NCBI GenBank assembly: GCA_031550125.1
Contig: JAVBOW010000004.1
Coordinates: forward strand, 1-64,000
Source of the DNA: JAVBOW01 sp031550125
GTDB lineage: Bacteria; Bacteroidota; Bacteroidia; Bacteroidales; Rikenellaceae
DNA: 64,000 nt
Direction of reading: 5' to 3'
Position numbers and translations under genes: made by a program. Under the pieces are notes generated by a model. That model did no database searches and had not been told where the DNA came from. It saw only the letters and a program-made list of their open reading frames with translations. This document shows, piece by piece, positions 51,810 through 59,760 of the stretch (its first letter is position 1; every line of letters starts with the position of its first letter).

Positions 51810-52415
51810 ATGGAAAGCACACTGAAAAACATGATATTGACCCTCGGGGTGATAACCCTCGCCGCATCGGGAGCCGTAGGACTCGTCTACGGCGTAACCA
51901 AAGAGCCTATCGAGGCGGCCAAGAAAGCCAAGACGACGCAGGCGCTCTCGCAAGTGCTGCCGCCGTTCGAGGGCGAGCCGGAGACGGCCATCGAAGGGAA
52001 CGCCGTGATCTACACGGTAAGCAAAGCCGGAGAGGTGGCCGGCTACGCCGTGGAAAGCACGGCCAACGGCTTCGGGGGCGAGATAAAACTCATGACGGGC
52101 TATACGCCCCAGGGCCAGATAAACAGGATAGAGGTTCTGTCCCACACCGAAACGCCGGGCCTGGGCGACAAGATAGAGTCGAAAAAATCCGATTTCTCGG
52201 TGCAGTTCCAGGGCAAGACCCCGGGCAAGGATTTCAGGATGACCGTTAAGAAGGACGGCGGCGACGTAAACGCCATAACCGCTTCCACCATATCGTCGAG
52301 GGCCTTTACCAAAGCCGTGCAGGAGGGCTACAACGCCCTGCAGGCGCATCTGGGCAAGGCGGCCGGCGACGCCAACAGCGGAGCCACCGCACAAACAAAC
52401 CAAAGCAATGAGTAA
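51810..52415 (+). CDS. rnfG: Rnf complex subunit RnfG
   Basis: RnfG is a small membrane-anchored subunit with a periplasmic FMN domain. The 201-residue protein has one membrane helix (about 8-27). The FMN-attachment region is NAITASTISSRAFT (about 151-164), a variant of the usual S/T-G-A-T motif. The C-terminal tail is short, polar and Asn/Gln-rich. It overlaps the rnfE start by 8 bases. Confidence 0.92.
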   Translation: MESTLKNMILTLGVITLAASGAVGLVYGVTKEPIEAAKKAKTTQALSQVLPPFEGEPETAIEGNAVIYTVSKAGEVAGYAVESTANGFGGEIKLMTGYTPQGQINRIEVLSHTETPGLGDKIESKKSDFSVQFQGKTPGKDFRMTVKKDGGDVNAITASTISSRAFTKAVQEGYNALQAHLGKAAGDANSGATAQTNQSNE

Positions 52416-52995
52416 CCTTACAACTTTGACCCGCGGGATAATCAAGGAGAATCCCACGTTCGTGCTGCTGTTGGGCATGTGTCCCACTCTGGGTACGACC
52501 ACCTCCGCCCTGAACGGCATGGGGATGGGCGTGGCCACGGCATTCGTACTTATAATGTCCAACCTTGTGATATCTCTCATAAAGGACTATATTCCAGGCA
52601 AGGTGCGCATCCCTGCCTTCATAGTGGTCATCGCCTCGTTCGTGACCGTGGTGCAGCTATGCATGGAGGCTTACGTTCCGGCGCTCTACGCCACGCTGGG
52701 CGTGTTCATCCCCCTGATAGTGGTAAACTGCATCATACTCGGCCGCGCCGAGGCCTTCGCCTCCAAGAACGGTCCCGCGGCGTCCGTACTGGACGGCGTG
52801 GGTATGGGCCTCGGGTTCACCCTCTCGCTGACGGCGCTTGGCGCGGTGCGCGAAATACTGGGCGGCGGATCGGTGTTCGGCCTTAAATTCATCCCGGGAG
52901 ACGCCATCCTCATATTCGTCCTGGCCCCCGGAGCCTTCATAGCGCTGGGCTACCTGATGGTGATATTCAATAAATTGACAGCCAAAGCAAAATAA
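52408..52995 (+). CDS. rnfE: Rnf complex subunit RnfE
   Basis: RnfE is a membrane subunit that, with RnfA, forms the ion-moving core with a cysteine-coordinated iron site. The 195-residue protein has six hydrophobic helices. The conserved motifs LLGMCPTLGTT (about 20-30) and VVNCIILGRAEAFAS (about 107-121) include the cysteines expected for the iron site. rnfA follows after 4 bases. Confidence 0.94.
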   Translation: MSNLTTLTRGIIKENPTFVLLLGMCPTLGTTTSALNGMGMGVATAFVLIMSNLVISLIKDYIPGKVRIPAFIVVIASFVTVVQLCMEAYVPALYATLGVFIPLIVVNCIILGRAEAFASKNGPAASVLDGVGMGLGFTLSLTALGAVREILGGGSVFGLKFIPGDAILIFVLAPGAFIALGYLMVIFNKLTAKAK

Positions 52996-52999
52996 GGAT

Positions 53000-53572
53000 A
53001 TGGAATATTTCGTGATCATAATAGGCTCGATATTCGTCAACAATATCGTATTGGCGCAGTTCCTCGGCATCTGCCCATTCCTGGGCGTGTCGAATAAGGT
53101 GGAGACTTCGCTGGGCATGGGCGCGGCCGTCACGTTCGTAATGGCCATCTCGTCGCTGGTTGTCTACCTGCTGCAATATTACGTGCTGGTTCCGCTGGGG
53201 ATAGGCTATATGCAGACGATAGTTTTCATTTTGGTTATAGCCGCCCTGGTGCAGATGGTGGAGATCATGCTCAAGAAGGTTAGTCCGGCGCTCTACCAGG
53301 CTCTGGGTATCTTCCTGCCGCTGATAACCACCAACTGCGCCGTACTCGGCGTGGCCATACTGCTGGTTCAAAAGGAGCTGTCGCTGCCGCTGTCCGTTGT
53401 CTACGCCACCGCCACCGCCATAGGCTTCGCCCTGGCGCTGGTGATATTCGCAGGCATAAGGGAGCGCCTGGAGCTTGACGATATGCCCAAAGCCATGAAA
53501 GGCACCCCTATAGCGCTGGTCACCGCAGGTATACTGGCGATGGCCTTCATGGGTTTTTCGGGATTGGTTTAA
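53000..53572 (+). CDS. rnfA: Rnf complex subunit RnfA
   Basis: RnfA pairs with RnfE to form the membrane core. The 190-residue protein has six hydrophobic helices and the paired motifs FLGICPFLGVS (about 21-31) and LITTNCAVLGVAIL (about 108-121), with the two cysteines. It is the last gene of the operon, which ends at a strong palindrome at 53631-53676. Confidence 0.95.
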   Translation: MEYFVIIIGSIFVNNIVLAQFLGICPFLGVSNKVETSLGMGAAVTFVMAISSLVVYLLQYYVLVPLGIGYMQTIVFILVIAALVQMVEIMLKKVSPALYQALGIFLPLITTNCAVLGVAILLVQKELSLPLSVVYATATAIGFALALVIFAGIRERLELDDMPKAMKGTPIALVTAGILAMAFMGFSGLV

Positions 53573-53630
53573 GGGGGCGTTGATGTATTTGCGCCGTCCG
53601 CGCGCAATCCAAATGTATTTTGTAAAATAA

Positions 53631-53676
53631 CGTATAACGGCCAGGGCCGCCTGAAGGCGGCCCTGGCCGTTATACG
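53631..53676. terminator. perfect 22-base palindrome, bidirectional terminator
   Basis: Positions 53631-53652 pair without mismatch with 53655-53676 around a two-base GA loop. It lies between the converging rnfA and P-type ATPase genes. Stem length and position fit a shared terminator, though little T-run is present on either side. Confidence 0.75.
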
Positions 53677-53684
53677 CCGTCCGT

Positions 53685-55616
53685 TCAAAATTTCATACGC
53701 TGTATCCGCACGGCGTTAAGTATCGCAAGCAGGGCCACGCCCACGTCGGCGAAGACCGCCTCCCACATCGTAGCCAGGCCCAACGCTCCCATCAGCATCA
53801 CGGCGGCCTTCACCCCGAGGGCCAGGGCTATATTCTGCCACACTATACGGCGGGTTTGTCTTCCTATATTTATCGCCACGGCTATCTTCGAGGGCTGGTC
53901 CGTCTGAATAACCACGTCGGCCGTCTCTATCGCCGCATCCGTCCCCATAGCCCCCATGGCTATACCCACGTCGCTGGCCGCAAGCACGGGAGCGTCGTTA
54001 AGGCCGTCGCCCACGAAAGCCACTATGCGTCCGGGAGCCTCTTTGCGCAAACTTTCCACGTGGTGCAGTTTATCTTCGGGTAACAACCCACCGTAGGCGC
54101 GGTCTATTCCTGCTTCTGCGGCCGTTTTAAGCGTTATGGAGTCTTTGTCGCCGCTCAGCATGACGGTCAGTTTCACCCCCGCGCGCTTCATGGACTCCAC
54201 TGCCGCCGCGGCATCGGATTTAAGCCTGTCGGCTATCACTACGCACCCGGCGTAGAGTCCGTCGACGGCGCACAACACAACGGTCTCGGCTATGGCGTCC
54301 ACGGAAGCGTCGTAAGCCACGTCGAAACGCCTCATCAAGGCGGCGTTGCCTGCCAGAACCTGGCGTCCGTCAACCATGCCCGACAACCCCTCTCCGGCAA
54401 ATTCCCTAACGCCTGACGCCTTGTACGCCGCGGCGTTATCGCCCGCGTAGGCGGCCACGGCGCGCGCCACGGGGTGCGTAGAGGCGCTTTCGAGAGCCGC
54501 AAGCAGCGTTATCAGCTCCGCGGCGTCCATGCCAGACGCTTCTACGCGCTGCACGGCAAAGACCCCCTCGGTCATTGTCCCCGTTTTGTCCATCGCCACG
54601 GTATCGGCCCTGGCTATCACGTCGAGGAAGTTGGAGCCTTTGAAAAGTATGCCGTTTCGCGACCCCGCCCCGATACCGCCGAAATAACCGAGAGGGACGG
54701 ATATAACAAGGGCGCACGGACACGACACGACAAGGAATATAAGCGCCCTGTAGAACCACTCCCCGAAGACGTAGTCCGAGACGAAGAAATACGGCGCCGC
54801 GGCCAGAGCCACGGCCAGGGCGAATACTGCAGGCGTGTAGAACCGGGCCAACCTTCTAATGACAAGCTCGGTGCGCGCCTTGCGCGAGGAGGCCTGCTGC
54901 ACCATTTCGAGTATACGGACGAAAGAGCTGTCTTCGTAAGGCTTGGAGACGCGCATCTCCACCGCGTTATGCACCGCTATCATGCCGGCAAGCAACTGTC
55001 CTCCGCGGCCTATGGCCCTCGGGCGGCTCTCGCCCGTCAGGGCGGCGGTATCGAAACTGCCGGAATCGGAAAGCATCACTCCGTCCAGGGGTACCTTTTC
55101 GCCCGCGCGTACCTCCACCGTCTCCCCCACGGCCACGCTGCGCGGGTCGGCCGTGACGCGTTTGCCGTCGCGGATCACAGTGGCCGTACCGGGTTTTTGA
55201 TCGAGCAGGGCCTGTATGCTGCGTTTGGCTCGCCCCACGGCGGCCTGCTGGAACAATTCACCCACGGCGTAGAACAGCATCACGGCCACGCCCTCCGCAT
55301 ATTGCCCTATGGCCATAGCCCCTATCGTGGCCGCCACCATAAGCGTATATTCGGTAAAAAATTCGCCTTTGCGCAACGTCTGCACACCCTCAACCATAAC
55401 AGGCAGGCCTACGGGCAGGTAAGCCAGGCCGTACCACGCCGCCCTTACCCATCCGGCAAAAAAAACGGGATGGAGCAAGTGGTCGGCGGCAAGCCCCGCG
55501 ACCAGGGCCGTAAAACTTACCGCGACAGGCAGATACTGACGCCACGGGGCGTTTTTCCGATCCTCGCAGCAACACTTGCATTCGGGTTTATTGTGGTTTT
55601 CCATAGCTTGCGACAT
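53685..55616 (-). CDS. P1B-type heavy-metal ATPase, zinc/cadmium-like
   Basis: The protein exports divalent transition metals using ATP. The 643 residues hold a short Cys-rich N-terminus (ECKCCCED) in place of a full HMA domain, eight membrane helices, an actuator loop (LTGES), the metal-site SCPCALVIS (about 305-313), the phosphorylated Asp in DKTGTMTEG, a P-domain GDGLNDAPVL, and a final helix DVGVALLAILNAVR whose Asp fits the zinc-type group. A second in-frame ATG at 55604 is the better start if the TACCTTTG box at 55622-55629 is used. Confidence 0.92.
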   Translation of the reverse strand: MSQAMENHNKPECKCCCEDRKNAPWRQYLPVAVSFTALVAGLAADHLLHPVFFAGWVRAAWYGLAYLPVGLPVMVEGVQTLRKGEFFTEYTLMVAATIGAMAIGQYAEGVAVMLFYAVGELFQQAAVGRAKRSIQALLDQKPGTATVIRDGKRVTADPRSVAVGETVEVRAGEKVPLDGVMLSDSGSFDTAALTGESRPRAIGRGGQLLAGMIAVHNAVEMRVSKPYEDSSFVRILEMVQQASSRKARTELVIRRLARFYTPAVFALAVALAAAPYFFVSDYVFGEWFYRALIFLVVSCPCALVISVPLGYFGGIGAGSRNGILFKGSNFLDVIARADTVAMDKTGTMTEGVFAVQRVEASGMDAAELITLLAALESASTHPVARAVAAYAGDNAAAYKASGVREFAGEGLSGMVDGRQVLAGNAALMRRFDVAYDASVDAIAETVVLCAVDGLYAGCVVIADRLKSDAAAAVESMKRAGVKLTVMLSGDKDSITLKTAAEAGIDRAYGGLLPEDKLHHVESLRKEAPGRIVAFVGDGLNDAPVLAASDVGIAMGAMGTDAAIETADVVIQTDQPSKIAVAINIGRQTRRIVWQNIALALGVKAAVMLMGALGLATMWEAVFADVGVALLAILNAVRIQRMKF

Positions 55617-55621
55617 TTAGG

Positions 55622-55658
55622 CAAAGGTAGCAAAATCGGTTCAATTTCGTTACCTTTG
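55622..55658. promoter_or_regulatory. divergent -7 boxes between the P-type ATPase and MATE genes
   Basis: A TACCTTTG box on the minus strand (55622-55629) faces the ATPase and another on the plus strand (55651-55658) faces the MATE gene. Neither has a TTTG at the usual -33 distance. The minus box is so near the first ATPase ATG that it favours the downstream start. Confidence 0.5.
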
Positions 55659-55682
55659 CCCCTTCGCATCAAAACCTGCGCC

Positions 55683-57038
55683 ATGTTCGCCAAACTGAAA
55701 AATTACCGCGACCAATACCGCCAGACCATTCGTCTGGCCACCCCCGTCGTGCTTTCCCAGCTGGGACAGGTGGTGGTGCAAATGGCCGACAATGTAATGG
55801 TGGGACACCTTGGGGCCGTGCCTCTGGCCGGGGTTTCGTTCGCCGGAGCGGTGTTTTTCTTCTTTTTCATCTTCGGCCTGGGAATAACCCTCGGCCTTAC
55901 GCCCATGGTAGGCGAGACGTATGCGAAAGGCAACCACCGTACGTCCGCCGTCTACCTTCAGAATTCGCTGCTGCTCTACGTGGCGCTGGGCGTGGCGCTG
56001 GTGGCGCTGATGTTCGCCGCCCTGCCGTTGCTCGGACGCATGGGACAACCGGCCGAAGTGGTGGAGGCGGGCATGGATTACTATAAATACATCGCCCTGT
56101 CGGTATTCCCTTTCATGCTCTTCGCCGCCTTCAAACAGTTCCTTGAAGGCATAGGCAACACAAAGGTGGTAATGTATATCGTCATAGCGGCCAACGCTTT
56201 GAACATACTGCTCAACTGGATTTTCATCTACGGCAATATGGGCGCTCCGGCCATGGGGGCGGCCGGGGCCGGGCTGGCCACGCTCGTGTCGCGCGCGCTT
56301 ATGCCCGTGGCCATAATAGCCTATTTCAGCTCCAGAGACTCTTTCAAACGCTATTTCAGCCTCTTTTCGCAGGCCAACACACGCCTGGTGCATTTCGCAG
56401 CCCTGCTTAAAGTCGGGTCTCCCATCGCCCTGCAGATGCTGATGGAAGTGTCCGCCTTCGCCATCACCTCCATAATGATGGGATGGCTTGGGGCCGTAGC
56501 CCTGGCCGCCAACCAGATAGCGCTGTCTATGGCCAACGCCACATTCATGGTGGTCATAGGACTGGCCTCGGCCACCACCATACGCGTCAGCCACGCTTTC
56601 GGCCGCGGCGACCTGCGCTCGTTGCGCCTGACGGCCAACGCGTCGTTCCACATGGTTTTGGTCTACAACGCCTTTACCGCGCTGGCCCTTACGCTGCTGC
56701 GCGGAGTCATACCGTTGGCTTTCACCTCCGATCCCGAGGTGGTGGCCGTGGCGTCCGACCTGTTGCTCTACGCCGCCCTATTCCAGCTGGCCGACGGCAT
56801 GCAAGCCACCACGCTGGGCATTCTGCGCGGCATGCAGGACGTACGCAGCACGATGGCCGTGGCTTTAGTATCGTACATAGCGGTAAACCTGCCCGTGGGA
56901 TACGTTTGCGCCTTTATGCTGGGGATGGGTCCGGGCGGACTCTGGGTGGGATATATATTCGGACTTTTCCTCGCCGCGCTTCTGTTAAATCTGCGTTTTA
57001 GATCGTTATGCGCCCGACTGGGAAAAGTAATGCTTTAA
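55683..57038 (+). CDS. MATE family efflux transporter
   Basis: MATE proteins export cationic drugs or metabolites using sodium or proton gradients. The 451-residue protein has twelve predicted membrane helices and the usual MATE start (RQTIRLATPVVLSQLGQVVVQMADNVMVGHLG). The start at 55683 follows a TACCTTTG box by 24 bases. It is longer on the upstream side in an open frame, but that part overlaps the divergent ATPase and is not coding. Substrate unknown. Confidence 0.92.
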   Translation: MFAKLKNYRDQYRQTIRLATPVVLSQLGQVVVQMADNVMVGHLGAVPLAGVSFAGAVFFFFFIFGLGITLGLTPMVGETYAKGNHRTSAVYLQNSLLLYVALGVALVALMFAALPLLGRMGQPAEVVEAGMDYYKYIALSVFPFMLFAAFKQFLEGIGNTKVVMYIVIAANALNILLNWIFIYGNMGAPAMGAAGAGLATLVSRALMPVAIIAYFSSRDSFKRYFSLFSQANTRLVHFAALLKVGSPIALQMLMEVSAFAITSIMMGWLGAVALAANQIALSMANATFMVVIGLASATTIRVSHAFGRGDLRSLRLTANASFHMVLVYNAFTALALTLLRGVIPLAFTSDPEVVAVASDLLLYAALFQLADGMQATTLGILRGMQDVRSTMAVALVSYIAVNLPVGYVCAFMLGMGPGGLWVGYIFGLFLAALLLNLRFRSLCARLGKVML

Positions 57039-57082
57039 TTTGACGGAAATTTGCTACATTTGTGCAAAATGAGATTATCCTG

Positions 57083-58537
57083 ATGGATTGCAACAATAAA
57101 GAGAAAGAGAACTGCCAAACCGATCTGGGCCGCGGATGCACCTTCTGCCATTGCGGCGGTGAGGCGGAGGCCGGAATGTGCGAGGGCTGCTTCAAGCTCC
57201 ATTCGCACGACTGGCTCGAAGGGATGCCCGCCATGGGCGACGGCGAAATATTCGAGGTGCGCTTCAAAAACACCCGCAAAGGATTCTACCATAACGCCAA
57301 CAACCTGCCCCTCAAAAGGGGCGACATAGTGGCCGTGGAAGCATCCCCCGGCCACGACATAGGCATAGTGTCGCTCACGGGCGACATAGTGGCGCGCCAG
57401 ATGCGCCGCGTGGGTTTCAACCCCGCCAACGCCGAGTTCAGGAAGATCTACCGCAAGGCCAAACCCTATGACATAGAGAAGTGGCAGGAGGCCATAGCGG
57501 CCGAACATGAGACAATGATCCGCTCGCGCCAGATAGCCGCCGACATGGGCCTTAACATGAAGATAGGCGACGTGGAGTATCAGGGCGACCGCCTGAAAGC
57601 CATATTCTACTATATCGCCGACGAGAGGGTGGATTTCCGCGAACTGATAAAGGTTTTTGCCAGTCAGTTCCGCATACGCGTGGAGATGAAGCAGATAGGC
57701 GCACGCCAAGAGGCAGGGCGCATAGGCGGCCTGGGGTCGTGCGGACGCGAATTGTGCTGCGCCTCGTGGATATCGGGTTTCGTGTCGGTCACCACCAACG
57801 CCGCCCGCCACCAGGAGATATCGCTCAACCCGCAAAAGTTGGCAGGACAGTGCGGCAAGCTCAAGTGCTGCCTGGTTTACGAGTTGGACTCCTACCTCGA
57901 CGCACGCAAGGATATCCCGCGCGTCAACGGCCCCCTCAGGGCTATGGACGGCGATTATTTCCATGTCAAAAGCGATATCCTGGCGCGTACGCTCACCTTC
58001 AGCTCATCGCCCGACTCGATGTCCAATCTGGTGACCATCAAGGCCGACCGCGTCAGGGAAATACTTAAGATCAACGCCAGGGGGGAAAAGATAGACAGCC
58101 TGCAGGATTACGTATCGAAACAGCCCGCAGCCGCCGAGCCGGGCTTCGTGAACGTCATAGGCGAGGAGAGCATAACCCGCTTCGACCGCACTTCGGGCGA
58201 TCGCGACCACAGGGGCAAACGCCACGGGCGCGGCGGAGAGGGCAACGGCGGAGGCAACGCCGGTCCGAACCGCGGCGGCCAGGGCCAGAACCGCCCCAAA
58301 GAGCAGAATCAGGCCGGCAAAGGTCAAAACCAGGCCAACCGCGAGCAGGGCGGCAGGGAGCAGGGCCAAAGAGGCGCGCGCGACAACGGCCGCAACCGCC
58401 AGCAAGGCAACCGCCACCAGGGCCAACAACGCAAAACTGAAGGACGCAAACCCGAAGGAAGGCGCGACGGAGGCAACGGAAACAACGGAGACGGCGGGCG
58501 CAACGGCGGTAACGACGGCGGCAAAAGCAACTCCTGA
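57083..58537 (+). CDS. ricT: PSP1-domain protein, RicT-like, with an RGN/Q-rich tail
   Basis: In Bacillus, RicT works with RicA and RicF in an Fe-S complex affecting RNA processing. The 484-residue protein has Cys-rich N-terminal motifs (RGCTFCHCGGEAEAGMCEGC) and a PSP1 domain (about 60-340) with GGLGSCGRELCCASW and GQCGKLKCC. A 112-residue tail from about 372 is dense in Gly, Asn, Gln, Arg and Lys and is probably unstructured and RNA-binding. I take 57083 as the start, since the TACATTTG box at 57055-57062 would put transcription after the GTG at 57062. Confidence 0.88.
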   Translation: MDCNNKEKENCQTDLGRGCTFCHCGGEAEAGMCEGCFKLHSHDWLEGMPAMGDGEIFEVRFKNTRKGFYHNANNLPLKRGDIVAVEASPGHDIGIVSLTGDIVARQMRRVGFNPANAEFRKIYRKAKPYDIEKWQEAIAAEHETMIRSRQIAADMGLNMKIGDVEYQGDRLKAIFYYIADERVDFRELIKVFASQFRIRVEMKQIGARQEAGRIGGLGSCGRELCCASWISGFVSVTTNAARHQEISLNPQKLAGQCGKLKCCLVYELDSYLDARKDIPRVNGPLRAMDGDYFHVKSDILARTLTFSSSPDSMSNLVTIKADRVREILKINARGEKIDSLQDYVSKQPAAAEPGFVNVIGEESITRFDRTSGDRDHRGKRHGRGGEGNGGGNAGPNRGGQGQNRPKEQNQAGKGQNQANREQGGREQGQRGARDNGRNRQQGNRHQGQQRKTEGRKPEGRRDGGNGNNGDGGRNGGNDGGKSNS

Positions 58538-58555
58538 CAAAAGCGCGACGCGGCC

Positions 58556-59041
58556 ATGACGGGTAACTTTCTACGCACCGCAAAGGCGGCCAGGCTTGCC
58601 GTAACGGGTTTTATTTATCTTTTCGCGACGCAGATATGTCTTTGCTCATGCGTTCAGGAGCAAAGCGTATTTACCGTCGACGTCAATCCGCTCGGATGGG
58701 ACGTCTCGTCGCCGGCATGCATACACTACGACAATTACGACTCGCTTTCGGTCAGGACGATAAACCTGCTTGTACGCACGGACGGCCAGATCACCGCGTC
58801 CTCCATGAAGTTAGAAATAGAGACCGCCACGCCCGATTCGCTGCGTACGGCGGAGACGGTGGAGATAACGCTTCCGCCCGCCGGGCGCGGGTTCGCCGAA
58901 ACCAAACTCACCTACCGCATCGGAGTGGTCCTAGGCCGTAAAGGCCGCTACACATTTACCGTAAGGCCTACGGAAGGCAGCGCCGCCGTAGAGGGTGTGG
59001 CCGCCGTAGGACTGGAAATATTCAAGCAAGAAGCACTATAA
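58556..59041 (+). CDS. gldH: gliding-motility-type lipoprotein GldH-like
   Basis: GldH is a lipoprotein tied to gliding and type IX secretion in flavobacteria; non-motile Bacteroidales keep a version. The 161-residue protein has a lipoprotein signal with lipobox LCSC (Cys near residue 32), a conserved VDVNPLGWDVSSPACIHYDN segment and a beta-sandwich pattern ending in GLEIFKQE. It follows ricT by 18 bases and overlaps trmB by one. Only GldH of the Gld set is in the window, so a full motility system is not implied. Confidence 0.78.
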   Translation: MTGNFLRTAKAARLAVTGFIYLFATQICLCSCVQEQSVFTVDVNPLGWDVSSPACIHYDNYDSLSVRTINLLVRTDGQITASSMKLEIETATPDSLRTAETVEITLPPAGRGFAETKLTYRIGVVLGRKGRYTFTVRPTEGSAAVEGVAAVGLEIFKQEAL

Positions 59042-59760
59042 TGGGAAAAGACAAATTCCGCCGATTCCAGGAAAACCTGACCTTCGCCTGCCTCGTACAG
59101 CCCGATTTCGAGCAGGTATTCCACGCCGACCACCCGCTGAAAGGACGCTGGAGGGAAGATTTCTTCCGTAACGGCAACCCTATAATACTCGAACTCGGCT
59201 GCGGCCGAGGCGAATATACCGTATCGTTGGCGCGTAAATTCCCCGACGCCAATTTCATAGGCGTCGACATAAAAGGCGCGCGCATGTGGCGCGGGGCCAA
59301 AACGGCCACAGAGGAGGGCCTCGGCAACGCCGCCTTCCTGCGTACGCGCATAGAGTTCATCTCGTCGCTCTTCGGACCCGGCGAGGTGGACGGGATATGG
59401 ATAACCTTCCCCGACCCCCAACTGAAAAAGAACCGTATAAAAAAGAGGCTCACCGCCCCCGCGTTCCTCTCATCCTACGCCGGTTTCCTGAAGCCGGGCG
59501 CACCGCTCCACCTGAAGACCGACAGCCGCCACCTGCACGACTACACGCGCGCTCTGGCGGAGTGCAACGGACTGGATATAGCTCAGGCCGAGACCGACAT
59601 CTACGGAAACGGCGCGGCAGACGACCTGCTGTCGATAAAAACCACCTACGAGACGCGCTTCCTGGACGAGGGCCTTCCGATAACCTACCTGCGTTTCACG
59701 CTCGGCGGCAAAACCGCTTTCGAAGCGCCCTGTTTCGAAGCCGACCAACACCTGGAGTGA
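59041..59760 (+). CDS. trmB: tRNA (guanine-N7)-methyltransferase
   Basis: TrmB methylates G46 in the variable loop of tRNAs. The 239-residue protein has the SAM motif LELGCGRGEYTVSLA (about 50-64), the acidic IGVDIKGARMW loop (about 76-86) and the family signature ITFPDPQLKKNRIKKRL (about 121-137). Stop and start codons overlap on both sides: TAATG with gldH and TGATG with the ubiD-type gene. Confidence 0.94.
   Translation: MGKDKFRRFQENLTFACLVQPDFEQVFHADHPLKGRWREDFFRNGNPIILELGCGRGEYTVSLARKFPDANFIGVDIKGARMWRGAKTATEEGLGNAAFLRTRIEFISSLFGPGEVDGIWITFPDPQLKKNRIKKRLTAPAFLSSYAGFLKPGAPLHLKTDSRHLHDYTRALAECNGLDIAQAETDIYGNGAADDLLSIKTTYETRFLDEGLPITYLRFTLGGKTAFEAPCFEADQHLE

Noticed and set aside
54474..55682. 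A long plus-strand open frame running into the MATE gene
   Set aside because: It overlaps the P-type ATPase on the opposite strand, which has full motifs. The extension is a by-product of high GC content.
58556..59041. Gliding motility locus
   Set aside because: Only a GldH-like gene is present. The other gld genes and the type IX motor are absent from this window.
59286..59759. Open frame upstream of ubiD on the plus strand
   Set aside because: It overlaps trmB, which has complete catalytic motifs. The UbiD N-terminus begins at 59760.
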